Below, in pieces: positions 1 to 8,213 of a DNA stretch of 64,000 nucleotides. The notes under the pieces are model-generated. The model did not search any database, was not told where the DNA came from, and saw only the letters and a list, made by a program, of their open reading frames with translations. A program made the translations under genes and the position numbers. The stretch spans positions 372,001 through 436,000 of the forward strand of contig CAKOWQ010000001.1 in assembly GCA_934122395.1 (NCBI GenBank). Direction: 5' to 3'. Numbering within the stretch: position 1 is the first letter of the stretch; every line of letters starts with the position of its first letter. The stretch is from an uncultured Bacilli bacterium. Lineage in GTDB: Bacteria; Bacillota_I; Bacilli_A; RF39; UBA660.

Positions 1-488
1 ACCTCTTCTAAACTTTGAAAACCGAAGTCAATTGTGCTTGCTATAGATAAATTACCTTCCTTATTGTGAAAAGGTATATTTAAGTTTTCCACATTTTGAA
101 TTGCTTCTACGGAAGTAGCTAAAATTGATGTAATTTTATTTAGAACGTCTTTTCCATAATTATCACAAACATATTTGTATGTTTCTTTCAATTGTTTAGG
201 GTTAGTACTCAAAACATGTAAACACGATTCAATATTTTCAAAATCGATTCCATGCTCTTCTATAAAAGCAACATTTCCTTTAATAGAGTTAACATTTCTA
301 TATAAAACACTTGGACACTTTTCTATATTGCTTACGGATATATGTAATGTGTTTGTTAAATAATCCAAAATAGCATCTATTTCTTGATATTCACCTAATG
401 TTAAAATATTGTTATTTTTGTTAACTAAATCTTCGAAATTTATATTATATTTTTTGCACAATTGAGATAAAGTGTATTCTCCTATCAT
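1..488 (-). CDS. mTERF-like helical-repeat protein, N-terminal part (runs off the left edge)
   Basis: Translated from the ATG at 488, which is preceded by a good ribosome-binding site (AGAGGTGG), the frame stays open to the window edge, about 162 codons. It begins MIGEYTLSQLCKKY. From roughly residue 55 it shows a pattern of the type KCPSVLYRN, then FIEEHGIDFENIE, then LSTNPKQLKETYKYV. Proline after a helix, a short helix, and a recurring ~35-residue spacing resemble mTERF helical repeats, best known from mitochondrial and plastid nucleic-acid-binding proteins. That family assignment is pattern recognition only. No catalytic motif is visible and the C-terminus is outside the window. It is the last gene in transcription order after ftsW. 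Confidence 0.55.
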   Translation of the reverse strand, partial: MIGEYTLSQLCKKYNINFEDLVNKNNNILTLGEYQEIDAILDYLTNTLHISVSNIEKCPSVLYRNVNSIKGNVAFIEEHGIDFENIESCLHVLSTNPKQLKETYKYVCDNYGKDVLNKITSILATSVEAIQNVENLNIPFHNKEGNLSIASTIDFGFQSLEE

Positions 489-601
489 AATGCCACCTCT
501 TATTTAAGATAATCTTACCAAAATAAAAGAAAAAAATAAATAATTTAAGTCTTATTTTATAATATTTTTACTTATAAACTTTAAAATTTTGTACTACAAC
601 A

Positions 602-1687
602 TTATTGATATCTAGATATATTTAAAAGAATTCCAATACTAGCCATGCTTATTAACAAACTACTTCCGCCATAACTTAAAAACGGAAGAGTTACTCCTGT
701 TACTGGAATTAAGCCTACTACTACCATTAGATTCATAACTGCTTGGATCAATATTTGAAAGGTCATACCAAATGCTAAATACTTACCAAAAGAATCGCTG
801 CATCTTAGTGATATTCTCATTCCTCTATACAAAATAAATACAAATAAAGATGCTACTATAATGATTCCTAAAATACCAAATTCCTCACTGATAATAGAAA
901 AAATAAAATCAGTTTGTGGTTCTGGTAAATAAAAATGTTTCTGTCTGGAATTTAAAAATCCCATCCCTAACAAGCCCCCTGGTCCTATCGCATACAAAGA
1001 TTGAATAATTTGAAATCCTGTTCCTAAAGGATCATTCCAAGGATTAATAAATGATGTAATTCTATCCATTCTATAAGGAGCAATTAATATTAAAACTATT
1101 ATGCCTACTACTCCTATAGCACCTAATCCAAAGAAAAACTTCATATTAACTCCGGCTACAAAAAGCATAGCAATAATACTTACTACAATAATCATTCCAG
1201 TTCCAAAGTCTGGTTGCAACATAATTAACCCAAACACTAAAAATAATACTCCTAAGATAGGAAATACTCCTTTAGTAAGATTTTTAATAAATTTATTAGA
1301 TTTCGATAAATATTTACTAGTTAACATAATAAGCCCTAGTTTAGCAAACTCACTTGGTTGTATTCCAAAAGAACCAATTCCAAACCAGCTTCTACTACCA
1401 TTCCTTATTTTACCTATCCCAGGGATTAATACTAATATTAAAAGAATGATACAAATAATAAATATAGGTAAGTCCTTTTTTTCATATATTTTATAATCTA
1501 TCTTACTAATTAATATCATTAAAAAAGTTCCAATTATAATAAATAGCCCCTGCTGTTTTACATATTTAAATGCATCATTAAATTTATACTCTGCCCATAT
1601 ATAAGACGATGAATATATCATTACAAGGCCAAAAAGAATAAGTGCCATTACAGCAAAAAAAAGATATATATCGATGTTTTTTTTCAA
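602..1687 (-). CDS. ftsW: SEDS-family peptidoglycan polymerase (FtsW/SpoVE type)
   Basis: Polytopic membrane protein of about 361 residues with the SEDS pattern: GLVMIYSSS in the first membrane helix, QPDFGTG, the conserved Asp in PQTDFIFS of the large extracytoplasmic loop, and LPFLSYGGSS near the end. SEDS proteins polymerise lipid II glycan strands together with a class B PBP. The longer ATG frame (from 1717) would overlap mraY; I prefer the TTG at 1687 because AAAGGTGA sits five bases upstream and the protein then starts KKNIDIYL. It lies 20 bases downstream of mraY. A SpoVD-type PBP is 3 kb upstream, so it may play both the FtsW and the SpoVE role; the symbol is a choice between these two close relatives. 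Confidence 0.88.
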   Translation of the reverse strand: MKKNIDIYLFFAVMALILFGLVMIYSSSYIWAEYKFNDAFKYVKQQGLFIIIGTFLMILISKIDYKIYEKKDLPIFIICIILLILVLIPGIGKIRNGSRSWFGIGSFGIQPSEFAKLGLIMLTSKYLSKSNKFIKNLTKGVFPILGVLFLVFGLIMLQPDFGTGMIIVVSIIAMLFVAGVNMKFFFGLGAIGVVGIIVLILIAPYRMDRITSFINPWNDPLGTGFQIIQSLYAIGPGGLLGMGFLNSRQKHFYLPEPQTDFIFSIISEEFGILGIIIVASLFVFILYRGMRISLRCSDSFGKYLAFGMTFQILIQAVMNLMVVVGLIPVTGVTLPFLSYGGSSLLISMASIGILLNISRYQ

Positions 1688-1707
1688 TAAAATCACCTTT
1701 ATATATC

Positions 1708-2697
1708 TTATAACCAAACTCCGAAGAATATTCCAGCCATAGTAAGAATTAATCCAACTACCCAGAATAATTTAACTATATCTTGTTCACTCCATCCTAG
1801 TTTTTCAAAATGATGATGAAGCGGTGTCATTAAGAATAATTTTTTCTTAAATGTAAATAACCAAAATACTTGTAAGATGACACTTAATGTTTCTATTACA
1901 AACACGCTAGCAACTACAAGTAGCGTTACTTCTCTATGAGTTAAAATAGCAACTGCACCCATAACAGCACCAAGTGCTAATGAACCAGTATCACCCATAA
2001 ATACTTTAGCAGGATAAGTATTATAAATTAGGAATCCAAATAAGGCTCCTGTTAATACAAAAGTAAATATTCCTATTTCTTCAAAACCTACCATCAAAGA
2101 AATCAAACTAAATGCAATGAATGCTATAGCAGAAAGTCCACCTGCTAAGCCATCTAATCCATCAGTTAGGTTAACTGCATTACTAGCTCCAACTAATATA
2201 AATAATAAGAACACTCCATAGAACCAAGACATTTCAATATGTATACCTAAGGTTGATACAATTAAAGCTGTCCGTCCTCCATTTTTCATATATAAATAGA
2301 AGAAACCTAATGCAATTAAAACTTGCAAAAGTAGTTTTTGAACAGTGGTTAATCCTTCATTATTCTTCTTTTTTAAACTTAAATAATCATCTAAAAAACC
2401 TATAAAAGCATACCCTGCAAATACTAATAAAATAATTCCTAGATTAGTCGTAAATTCTATTTTTTTTGTTACTATTAAAAACAAAGTAGCTAAAAGTGTT
2501 GGAATGATAAAAATTAAGCCCCCCATAGTAGGAGTTCCTTCTTTTTTCTTATGATTATCTCCTACAAATATACTAATTCGTTGACCAACTTTCATTTTTC
2601 TTAAGATAGGTATTAATATTAATCCTAATATTACTGCTCCTAAAAATCCTATCATTATAGCAAAAACTGCTTTTGTTAATAATAACATTCCAGTCAT
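1708..2697 (-). CDS. mraY: Phospho-N-acetylmuramoyl-pentapeptide transferase (lipid I synthase)
   Basis: Transfers phospho-MurNAc-pentapeptide from UDP to undecaprenyl phosphate at the inner face of the membrane, forming lipid I. About 329 residues, ten predicted membrane helices. Seen motifs: EGTPTMGG after the first helix, DDYLSLKKK (the catalytic Asp pair), NLTDGLDGLAGG, FMGDTGSLALG, and PLHHHFE, all in family order. The start is taken at the ATG at 2697, since GGAGTG lies six bases before it; the GTG at 2706 would lie inside that Shine-Dalgarno. A TATAAT box lies about 25 bases upstream. The gene is followed directly by the SEDS gene, a remnant of the division and cell wall cluster from which murD and murG are absent here. 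Confidence 0.95.
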   Translation of the reverse strand: MTGMLLLTKAVFAIMIGFLGAVILGLILIPILRKMKVGQRISIFVGDNHKKKEGTPTMGGLIFIIPTLLATLFLIVTKKIEFTTNLGIILLVFAGYAFIGFLDDYLSLKKKNNEGLTTVQKLLLQVLIALGFFYLYMKNGGRTALIVSTLGIHIEMSWFYGVFLLFILVGASNAVNLTDGLDGLAGGLSAIAFIAFSLISLMVGFEEIGIFTFVLTGALFGFLIYNTYPAKVFMGDTGSLALGAVMGAVAILTHREVTLLVVASVFVIETLSVILQVFWLFTFKKKLFLMTPLHHHFEKLGWSEQDIVKLFWVVGLILTMAGIFFGVWL

Positions 2698-2828
2698 AAT
2701 TATCACTCCAAATCCGTACTTATCATTATACTATAAATATAATATCTTTTGTTTATAAAATTTGATATTAGACAATTAGTTTACATATAAAGTATATATT
2801 AAACTTTTATCTTTCTTTATAAATATAT

Positions 2829-3353
2829 TCAATTTTTTTCCATTAATAACCTTTTGTATTCACATATTGCTATTAGCATTTCTATTGCTACTATTTCGTT
2901 TATTGGATTATCTTTAATACTACCTATTAATAAATCCTCTACTTCGTTAAGTGGCACATACAACAACTTAAAATTACCAACTTGTTCTTCTTTTGTGTAG
3001 CTAGTATTTTCAATATTATATTTCTCATCCAAATTAATGAAAAAGTAATAAATTATTGATAAACGATTTTCGCGTGCATTATGATAATTTTTTATATATT
3101 GTTCAATCTTGAAATACGGTTCTAAATTACTTGTATCAGTAACAATACCAGTTTCTTCTATTATTTCACGTTTTAAGCATTCAGTAATAGTCTCATTCTT
3201 TTCTAAATGTCCACCAGGAAACTGATAAGTTCCATAAGAATACCCTAGTAGTATTTCATTTTTTGAATTAATTATTAACACTTTTACTCTAGTTACTGTG
3301 CTAGTTATATCTTCTAATTTTAAATTATCTTTATTATAGATATACTTTCTCAT
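2829..3353 (-). CDS. Nudix hydrolase
   Basis: 174 residues with an exact Nudix box, GX5EX7REUXEEXGU, read as GHLEKNE followed by REIIEETGI at about residues 47-69. This motif coordinates Mg2+ for hydrolysis of a nucleoside diphosphate linked to another moiety. The substrate cannot be told from sequence. The start codon overlaps the stop of the preceding transglutaminase-like gene (TAATG), so the two are translationally coupled and probably act in the same transcript. About 120 bases without a gene separate it from mraY; they hold a TATAAT box for mraY. Confidence 0.88.
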   Translation of the reverse strand: MRKYIYNKDNLKLEDITSTVTRVKVLIINSKNEILLGYSYGTYQFPGGHLEKNETITECLKREIIEETGIVTDTSNLEPYFKIEQYIKNYHNARENRLSIIYYFFINLDEKYNIENTSYTKEEQVGNFKLLYVPLNEVEDLLIGSIKDNPINEIVAIEMLIAICEYKRLLMEKN

Positions 3354-4294
3354 TAATTACTTTCTCTTTTCTTTATCATTATTTTTAGTCTTTCTTTAAG
3401 ATCATTACTGTTGGTACGCCATCTACCATTTAACATAGAATCTAATCGTTCCGGAGTAGTCCTAATAATTCCTAATTTATTTCTATAAACATAACATTTT
3501 GGATTATCACCATCAAATACATAACAAGATATTAATCCAGGATCTTCTTCGTTATTATATGATAAATTATAAATTCTAAGTCTTGAGTTTTCTTCATCAC
3601 TTAGGACATTAAGTAGCACATCTTCAACATATCTTTTAGCTTCACAATCACCAGCAAAACTTTTTAACATTTCACTTCTTATGTAATCCATCTTTAGTTC
3701 TAATAAAAGATCTTTATTAGAAACATTAGTTGCTGTTATGCGCTCAAAATAAGTTCTTGTACTTCTAATTTTATCATCGAATATGTTGTCCTCATTTTTT
3801 ATATCTAACTCTTTATCCATAATAACACAGTCAGATAAAGGAATAATTTCACAATCACAATTAGGTAATGAATTGTATCCAAAATTTTTAGTTTGCATAT
3901 TAGCTTGAATACGATATAAATCAAGTGTTAAATCTAAAAGATAATTATCTTTACCATCAATAACTAATTTAACCGCTTCATGATGTTCTCTAGTTCTTTT
4001 ATTAGGTAAATCTCTTACAACTACTTCAGCGAAAGCACCACTAACAATTCCAGAATTAATTACAAAAGCTAAGATTTGTGATATTTGATAGCAGGTTTGA
4101 TATCTAGATATAGGATGTGAAAAATCAATTTTTCTTTTTGCTATTTCACTATCAATCATAATTCTGTAATCATATGAAAAGAGTTCTCCCAATTTCATAT
4201 ATAACCATCTTACTTTATATAAGGTTGGTACATCATCGGGGATATTTAGCATTATTAAATCTATAGCACTTGATACATCTTCGTTAATTTTCAT
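3353..4294 (-). CDS. Transglutaminase-like cysteine-protease-fold protein, function unknown
   Basis: About 313 residues, no signal peptide or membrane helix. A possible Cys-His-Asp triad of the transglutaminase-like fold can be read: Cys in RYQTCYQIS (about residue 67), His in REHHEAVKLV (about 103), and Asp in NYLLDLTLDLYR (about 122). The spacing suits the fold, but the assignment is inference. The first in-frame ATG at 4312 lies inside a TATAATG sequence that reads as a -10 box; the ATG at 4294, with GGTGA five bases upstream, is the better start. It sits between spoVD and the Nudix gene in the middle of a cell wall cluster. A distant partner with the same fold but without the Cys lies at 26748-27887. 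Confidence 0.55.
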   Translation of the reverse strand: MKINEDVSSAIDLIMLNIPDDVPTLYKVRWLYMKLGELFSYDYRIMIDSEIAKRKIDFSHPISRYQTCYQISQILAFVINSGIVSGAFAEVVVRDLPNKRTREHHEAVKLVIDGKDNYLLDLTLDLYRIQANMQTKNFGYNSLPNCDCEIIPLSDCVIMDKELDIKNEDNIFDDKIRSTRTYFERITATNVSNKDLLLELKMDYIRSEMLKSFAGDCEAKRYVEDVLLNVLSDEENSRLRIYNLSYNNEEDPGLISCYVFDGDNPKCYVYRNKLGIIRTTPERLDSMLNGRWRTNSNDLKERLKIMIKKRESN

Positions 4295-4340
4295 AACTAT
4301 CACCAAATTCATTATATCAAATTTTAATTAAAAATAAAGA

Positions 4341-6248
4341 TTAATCACCTAATAGAAGGCGAACTTTTGAAGTTGATATTATTTTTTCACCAGCGTTTGG
4401 GGATTGTTCTATTACTTTATTACCAGTACCAGAATATTCTACTTCCAACGGATAAAGAGCTCTAGTAGCTTCTTTTGCTGTTTTACCAATGACATTAGGT
4501 ACTACATAATATATTGGATCATCCCATTGTTTTACTTTTTCTATAGCACCCTCTTGTTTTTCTATATCTAAAGCATCAATAATATCTAGTAGTACTCTTC
4601 TTGCTATAGGTGCTGTTGTATAACTAGATAGTAAGGCTGTGTTTTTAGGATTATCTATTGCTACATATAAAACGGCTTTAGGATCATTACTTGGTACCAC
4701 TGCCATAAATGACATAATGTAATTATTAACTAAGTATTTACCATTTTCTACTTTTTGAGCAGTTCCTGTTTTACCACCTATTCTATATCCATCAATAAAG
4801 GCATATCTACCGCCACCACGCGCTACTACACTTTCTAGTGCATAACGCATTTTATCACTTGTTTCTTTACTAATTGTCTTTCTAACTAAAGTTTTATCTA
4901 TACTTTTTATTACTGTATCAGTCTCTGGCTCCAAGAAATTTTTTACAACATATGGTTTATATAAATTTCCACCATTAACTACTGCTGATACTGCTGTTAC
5001 TTGTTGAATCGGAGTTACACTTACTCCTTGACCAAAAGCAGTAGTTGCAAGTTCTAGTTCACCTACTTTATCAAGTGAAAAAACAATACCTTTACCTTCT
5101 CCATTTAAGTCAATTCCTGTTTTAGAACCAAATCCAAATAAATCTATATAAGAAAATAACTTTTCCTTTCCTAATAATTGGCCCATTTTAACAAAACCTG
5201 GGTTGCAAGAGTTTTCTAATACCTGTAAAAATGTTTGGTGGCCATGTCCTCCTGCTTTCCAGCAACCAATTCTTGCACCACCTATATGAACGGATCCTGA
5301 ATCAAAAAAAGTGTCTTTTTCTAAATCTATTACTCCTTCTTCAATAGCTGCTGATGTAGTAATTATTTTAAAAGTAGAACCTGGTTCATATGAAGCCCAT
5401 ATAGGCAAATTTCTACTTAATACTTCCATAGAATAATTACTATAATTATTAGAATCATATGTAGGTCTACTACTCATTCCTAGTATTTCCCCTGTATTAG
5501 GGTCCATTACTACGGCTAGTGCCATATCTGGATTAAACATATCTACAACATTACTTAGTTCTCGCTCTAGGGATTTTTGAATGTTATAATCTATGGTTAA
5601 TTGAATATCAATTCCTGATTGTGGTTGTTCATATATTTCAGATATATTAAGGTTATTTCCTTTAGCATCCGAAAAATACTTAATCGCACCATTTTCTCCA
5701 GTTAAGTATTTATCATATTCAAGTTCAAGGCCAGATAACCCTTGATTATCAATTCCTACATAACCTAGAACATGAGAAAGACTACTTCCATATGGATAAT
5801 ATCTTTTGGATTCTTTTACTAAATAAACTCCATCTAACTTTAAGTTTGCTATTTTATCTGCTACTTCATAAGACAATTGCCTACCTTCTGGGTGAACACG
5901 TTCAATGGAAGTTTCTTTATACACATGTTTATCCATTTCTTTTTTAGACACATTAAGAATTTTCGCTAAAAGAGTTGAAGTTTTTTCTTTGTCATATATT
6001 TGATTAGGAATAAGTACTAAGCTGGTGGTTGTAATATTATCCGCTAATACTGCTCCATTTCTATCTAATATTCTTCCTCTATCTGCTGCTATTGGAAGTT
6101 CTCTACTCCATAAATCACTTGCTAATGTATTAAGTTTACTATAGTTTATTAACTGAACGTAAGCAACTTTAAAAATAATTACTACAAACATGGTAATTAC
6201 AAGTAATAATACTATTCTTATTCTTTTATCTATACTTTTAAAAAACAT
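4341..6248 (-). CDS. spoVD: SpoVD-type class B penicillin-binding protein with one PASTA domain
   Basis: Peptidoglycan transpeptidase, about 635 residues: one membrane anchor (about 8-35), PBP dimerisation domain, transpeptidase domain with GSTFK (active Ser near 291), NSCN (SxN) and KTGTA (near 493), and one C-terminal PASTA domain from about 575. One PASTA domain and two cysteines, in GCWK and NSCN, spaced 19 residues apart, match B. subtilis SpoVD, where this pair (Cys332/Cys351) forms a redox-controlled disulfide during spore cortex synthesis. The start is the ATG at 6248 with AGGTGA upstream rather than the GTG at 6257. Downstream, after two inserted genes, come mraY and the SEDS gene, the usual neighbours. 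It could instead be a general PBP2, but the cysteines favour SpoVD. Confidence 0.88.
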   Translation of the reverse strand: MFFKSIDKRIRIVLLLVITMFVVIIFKVAYVQLINYSKLNTLASDLWSRELPIAADRGRILDRNGAVLADNITTTSLVLIPNQIYDKEKTSTLLAKILNVSKKEMDKHVYKETSIERVHPEGRQLSYEVADKIANLKLDGVYLVKESKRYYPYGSSLSHVLGYVGIDNQGLSGLELEYDKYLTGENGAIKYFSDAKGNNLNISEIYEQPQSGIDIQLTIDYNIQKSLERELSNVVDMFNPDMALAVVMDPNTGEILGMSSRPTYDSNNYSNYSMEVLSRNLPIWASYEPGSTFKIITTSAAIEEGVIDLEKDTFFDSGSVHIGGARIGCWKAGGHGHQTFLQVLENSCNPGFVKMGQLLGKEKLFSYIDLFGFGSKTGIDLNGEGKGIVFSLDKVGELELATTAFGQGVSVTPIQQVTAVSAVVNGGNLYKPYVVKNFLEPETDTVIKSIDKTLVRKTISKETSDKMRYALESVVARGGGRYAFIDGYRIGGKTGTAQKVENGKYLVNNYIMSFMAVVPSNDPKAVLYVAIDNPKNTALLSSYTTAPIARRVLLDIIDALDIEKQEGAIEKVKQWDDPIYYVVPNVIGKTAKEATRALYPLEVEYSGTGNKVIEQSPNAGEKIISTSKVRLLLGD

Positions 6249-6342
6249 ATTCTTCACCTATTAATTTATATGTGAAAAATATGCTTTTATTTTATTATTT
6301 ACTTATTCATTTAAAGAGTATAAAAAAACAATAGATGTTTTT

Positions 6343-6798
6343 TCATAATTCTACTGTCATAATATCCTTAGTATTTTTAAATTTATTTTTTTGGTATAAA
6401 CTAATGGCTTTTTTATTTTCATTACACACTTTTAATTCTATATATTTTACATTTTTTAATTTTACCCACTCTTTAAAGACTTCAATTAACATAGTAGCTA
6501 TACCGTTATTTCGATATTCTTCTTCTACAAACATTGCTTCTAATTGTGCTATAGGATTAATGTATGCATCACTATTTTCCTTGATATAACCGTATAAATA
6601 TCCAACTATTTTATTTTCACATTCAGCAACAAGTATACAATTACTATCACTCAAGATTAAATTCTCATATAAATATGTAACAACACAATTTTCATTTATA
6701 TTCACATCATATTTTTTTTCATCTTGTATTAACTTAGTAAGAAAAGAGTTTAGTATTTTAGAATCACTTTGTGATGCTTTTCTTATTTTTATCTTCAT
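6343..6798 (-). CDS. GNAT-family N-acetyltransferase
   Basis: About 151 residues. The acetyl-CoA-binding motif A is visible as MFVEEEYRNNGIATMLIEVF (about 91-110), followed by the motif B region ELKVCNENKKAISLYQKNKF, typical of the Gcn5-related fold. It transfers an acetyl group from acetyl-CoA to an amine; the substrate is not predictable. The start is taken at 6798, where GGGGAAG precedes the ATG; the longer frame from 6819 has no ribosome-binding site. Its 5' end overlaps the 3' end of the preceding small membrane protein gene, so they are probably one transcript. Confidence 0.85.
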   Translation of the reverse strand: MKIKIRKASQSDSKILNSFLTKLIQDEKKYDVNINENCVVTYLYENLILSDSNCILVAECENKIVGYLYGYIKENSDAYINPIAQLEAMFVEEEYRNNGIATMLIEVFKEWVKLKNVKYIELKVCNENKKAISLYQKNKFKNTKDIMTVEL

Positions 6799-7051
6799 AA
6801 ATTCTTCCCCTTTGTACAAATAATAATGTACTTCCTATTACCAATAGTACAATTCCTAAAATTAATGCAAATACAAAATCTGTATTAAATATGTTTTTAC
6901 AAGTAGGAATGGGTCCATCTGCTCCGTTTACAATTTTAAAAAAGTTTCCACAAACTAATTTTCCAAGTAAAGAAAATATTAAGAATATTCCTGTATTTAT
7001 ACATCCTAAAACTATTAAGATAATGGATATTATTTTCCTATGTATCTTCAT
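6764..7051 (-). CDS. Small two-helix membrane protein, function unknown
   Basis: 95 residues with two hydrophobic segments (about 8-32 and 58-80). The link between them holds KIVNGADGPIPTC, with two cysteines (in VCGN and PTCK) that would face outside if both ends are cytoplasmic. The NGADGP string recalls the GGADGPT motif of Na+-translocating decarboxylase beta subunits, but the protein is far too short for that and I make no functional claim. The start overlaps the stop of the upstream gene (ATGA) and its own end overlaps the GNAT gene, so the three are transcribed together. Confidence 0.6.
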   Translation of the reverse strand: MKIHRKIISIILIVLGCINTGIFLIFSLLGKLVCGNFFKIVNGADGPIPTCKNIFNTDFVFALILGIVLLVIGSTLLFVQRGRIYEDKNKKSITK

Positions 7052-7683
7052 TTCTTACAAAATATCCTTAAGTCTAGTTTTTCCATTCTTGGTGTGAGAT
7101 CTCGTTTTGCTTCTTTCACTAAATTCATTACTTTATAAGGATCTTCAATTGATTCAAAATTTATAAGAGGCATATTTTCAGGGTTTGGATTCATCATTAA
7201 ATCTTTTATGACTGATAATGATGAAATATCATTTTGACTTTTCTCATCTGCAACAACTCCCATATATACGTCTCCAAAATTATCTTTAACATTATTACAA
7301 TGAATGTCATCATAATATGCTAAATAACCAAAAACTAATTTATTCTTTTTTGCTTCATATTTCATTGCCCTTATATTTGTCAAGCAATAGAAATCATCTG
7401 CAACTTGTTTTTTCTTTAATACTAAATTATATAATAGTCCATAAATACCAAACCCTAAAAATGCTGTTGCAGTTAAGAATATAATTATGAAAGTTAAATT
7501 AACTCCATTTGCTCCATCTCCTGTTTTAGTAACAACACTCCATATTAAGGCTACTTGTATAAACAATGCAAAACAAATCAAAAATAGGATTCCACCTAAG
7601 CTTTTGCTACCCTTCCCAGGCACTGGTTGTCCTTGATATAAGATTTTTTCATTTGCTAACAAATGACTTGAAAAGTTATACAT
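7048..7683 (-). CDS. Membrane-anchored PH-like domain protein
   Basis: 211 residues. An N-terminal ILYQGQP segment is followed by two membrane helices (about 28-50 and 64-87), then a soluble region starting DDFYCLTNIRAMKYE. The order YxLTN-R after a helical hairpin resembles bacterial PH-like (bPH_2/YdbT-type) membrane proteins. No enzyme motif is visible. AGGAGATG lies before the ATG. It is coupled by ATGA to the two-helix protein downstream, and it follows another PH-domain gene, so this looks like a small membrane-associated operon. Confidence 0.55.
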   Translation of the reverse strand: MYNFSSHLLANEKILYQGQPVPGKGSKSLGGILFLICFALFIQVALIWSVVTKTGDGANGVNLTFIIIFLTATAFLGFGIYGLLYNLVLKKKQVADDFYCLTNIRAMKYEAKKNKLVFGYLAYYDDIHCNNVKDNFGDVYMGVVADEKSQNDISSLSVIKDLMMNPNPENMPLINFESIEDPYKVMNLVKEAKRDLTPRMEKLDLRIFCKK

Positions 7684-7716
7684 CTTTCACATCTCCTATT
7701 AAACAATATACACGAA

Positions 7717-8112
7717 TTAATTATCTCCAATTTGCTCTATCAATTTGAAGTATGTTTCTCTTATTTCTGCTTTATCTTGTGAAGAAGTGTTACGTATTGT
7801 TAACGTCAATTGGTAACCACTATCCATTGAAAAAAGCAAACTTGTACTTGTTTCTTTATATTCAATTGCAGATGATGAAATATTGGCATATGGGAAGAAA
7901 TGTATTTTTTTAGTTCCTCCAAATAATCCTTTTTGAACAAAAATGATTATTTTTCTATCAGTTAATAACAGTTTTTTCCTAAATGATGAATAACTACACC
8001 AAATTACCTCATCCTTTTCTACATAGTCAAATACAAATGCTGGTAACTCTTTTACACTTATCTTTTTAGTAAAATTACAATATGCTAGTTCTTTATATTT
8101 AATATAAGACAT
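7717..8112 (-). CDS. Bacterial PH-domain protein
   Basis: About 131 residues, soluble. The segment DYVEKDEVIWCSYSSF, then KLLLTDRKIIIFVQKG and KIHFFPYANISS, is the strand pattern of a short bacterial pleckstrin-homology domain (bPH_1). These domains often act as small oligomeric adaptors at the membrane; the role here is unknown. The ATG at 8112 is preceded by GAAGGTGA at five bases, better than the upstream GTG at 8121. It starts the cluster of PH-like and membrane proteins that continues to 6343. Confidence 0.65.
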   Translation of the reverse strand: MSYIKYKELAYCNFTKKISVKELPAFVFDYVEKDEVIWCSYSSFRKKLLLTDRKIIIFVQKGLFGGTKKIHFFPYANISSSAIEYKETSTSLLFSMDSGYQLTLTIRNTSSQDKAEIRETYFKLIEQIGDN

Positions 8113-8170
8113 GATTTTCACCTTCTATATTATTACTAAACTAAGTTTATCATAGAAGAATTGCAAACAA

Positions 8171-8203
8171 AAGAAAAAAGTTAAGAATTGACATCTTAAC
8201 TTT
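8171..8203 (-). terminator. Terminator of the large Ig-repeat gene
   Basis: Ten-base inverted repeat around AAAGTTAAGA with a seven-base loop, followed on the minus strand by a T-rich run. Confidence 0.75.
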
Positions 8204-8213
8204 ACAAATATTT

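Noticed and set aside
1101..1496. Plus-strand frame of 131 codons opposite the SEDS gene
   Set aside because: Antisense to a well-supported membrane protein; composition (many Pro, Ile, Thr) is that of a mirrored hydrophobic gene and there is no ribosome-binding site.
6764..7051. Subunit of a Na+-translocating decarboxylase, from the GADGP string
   Set aside because: The protein is only 95 residues with two helices, and no other subunit is nearby.
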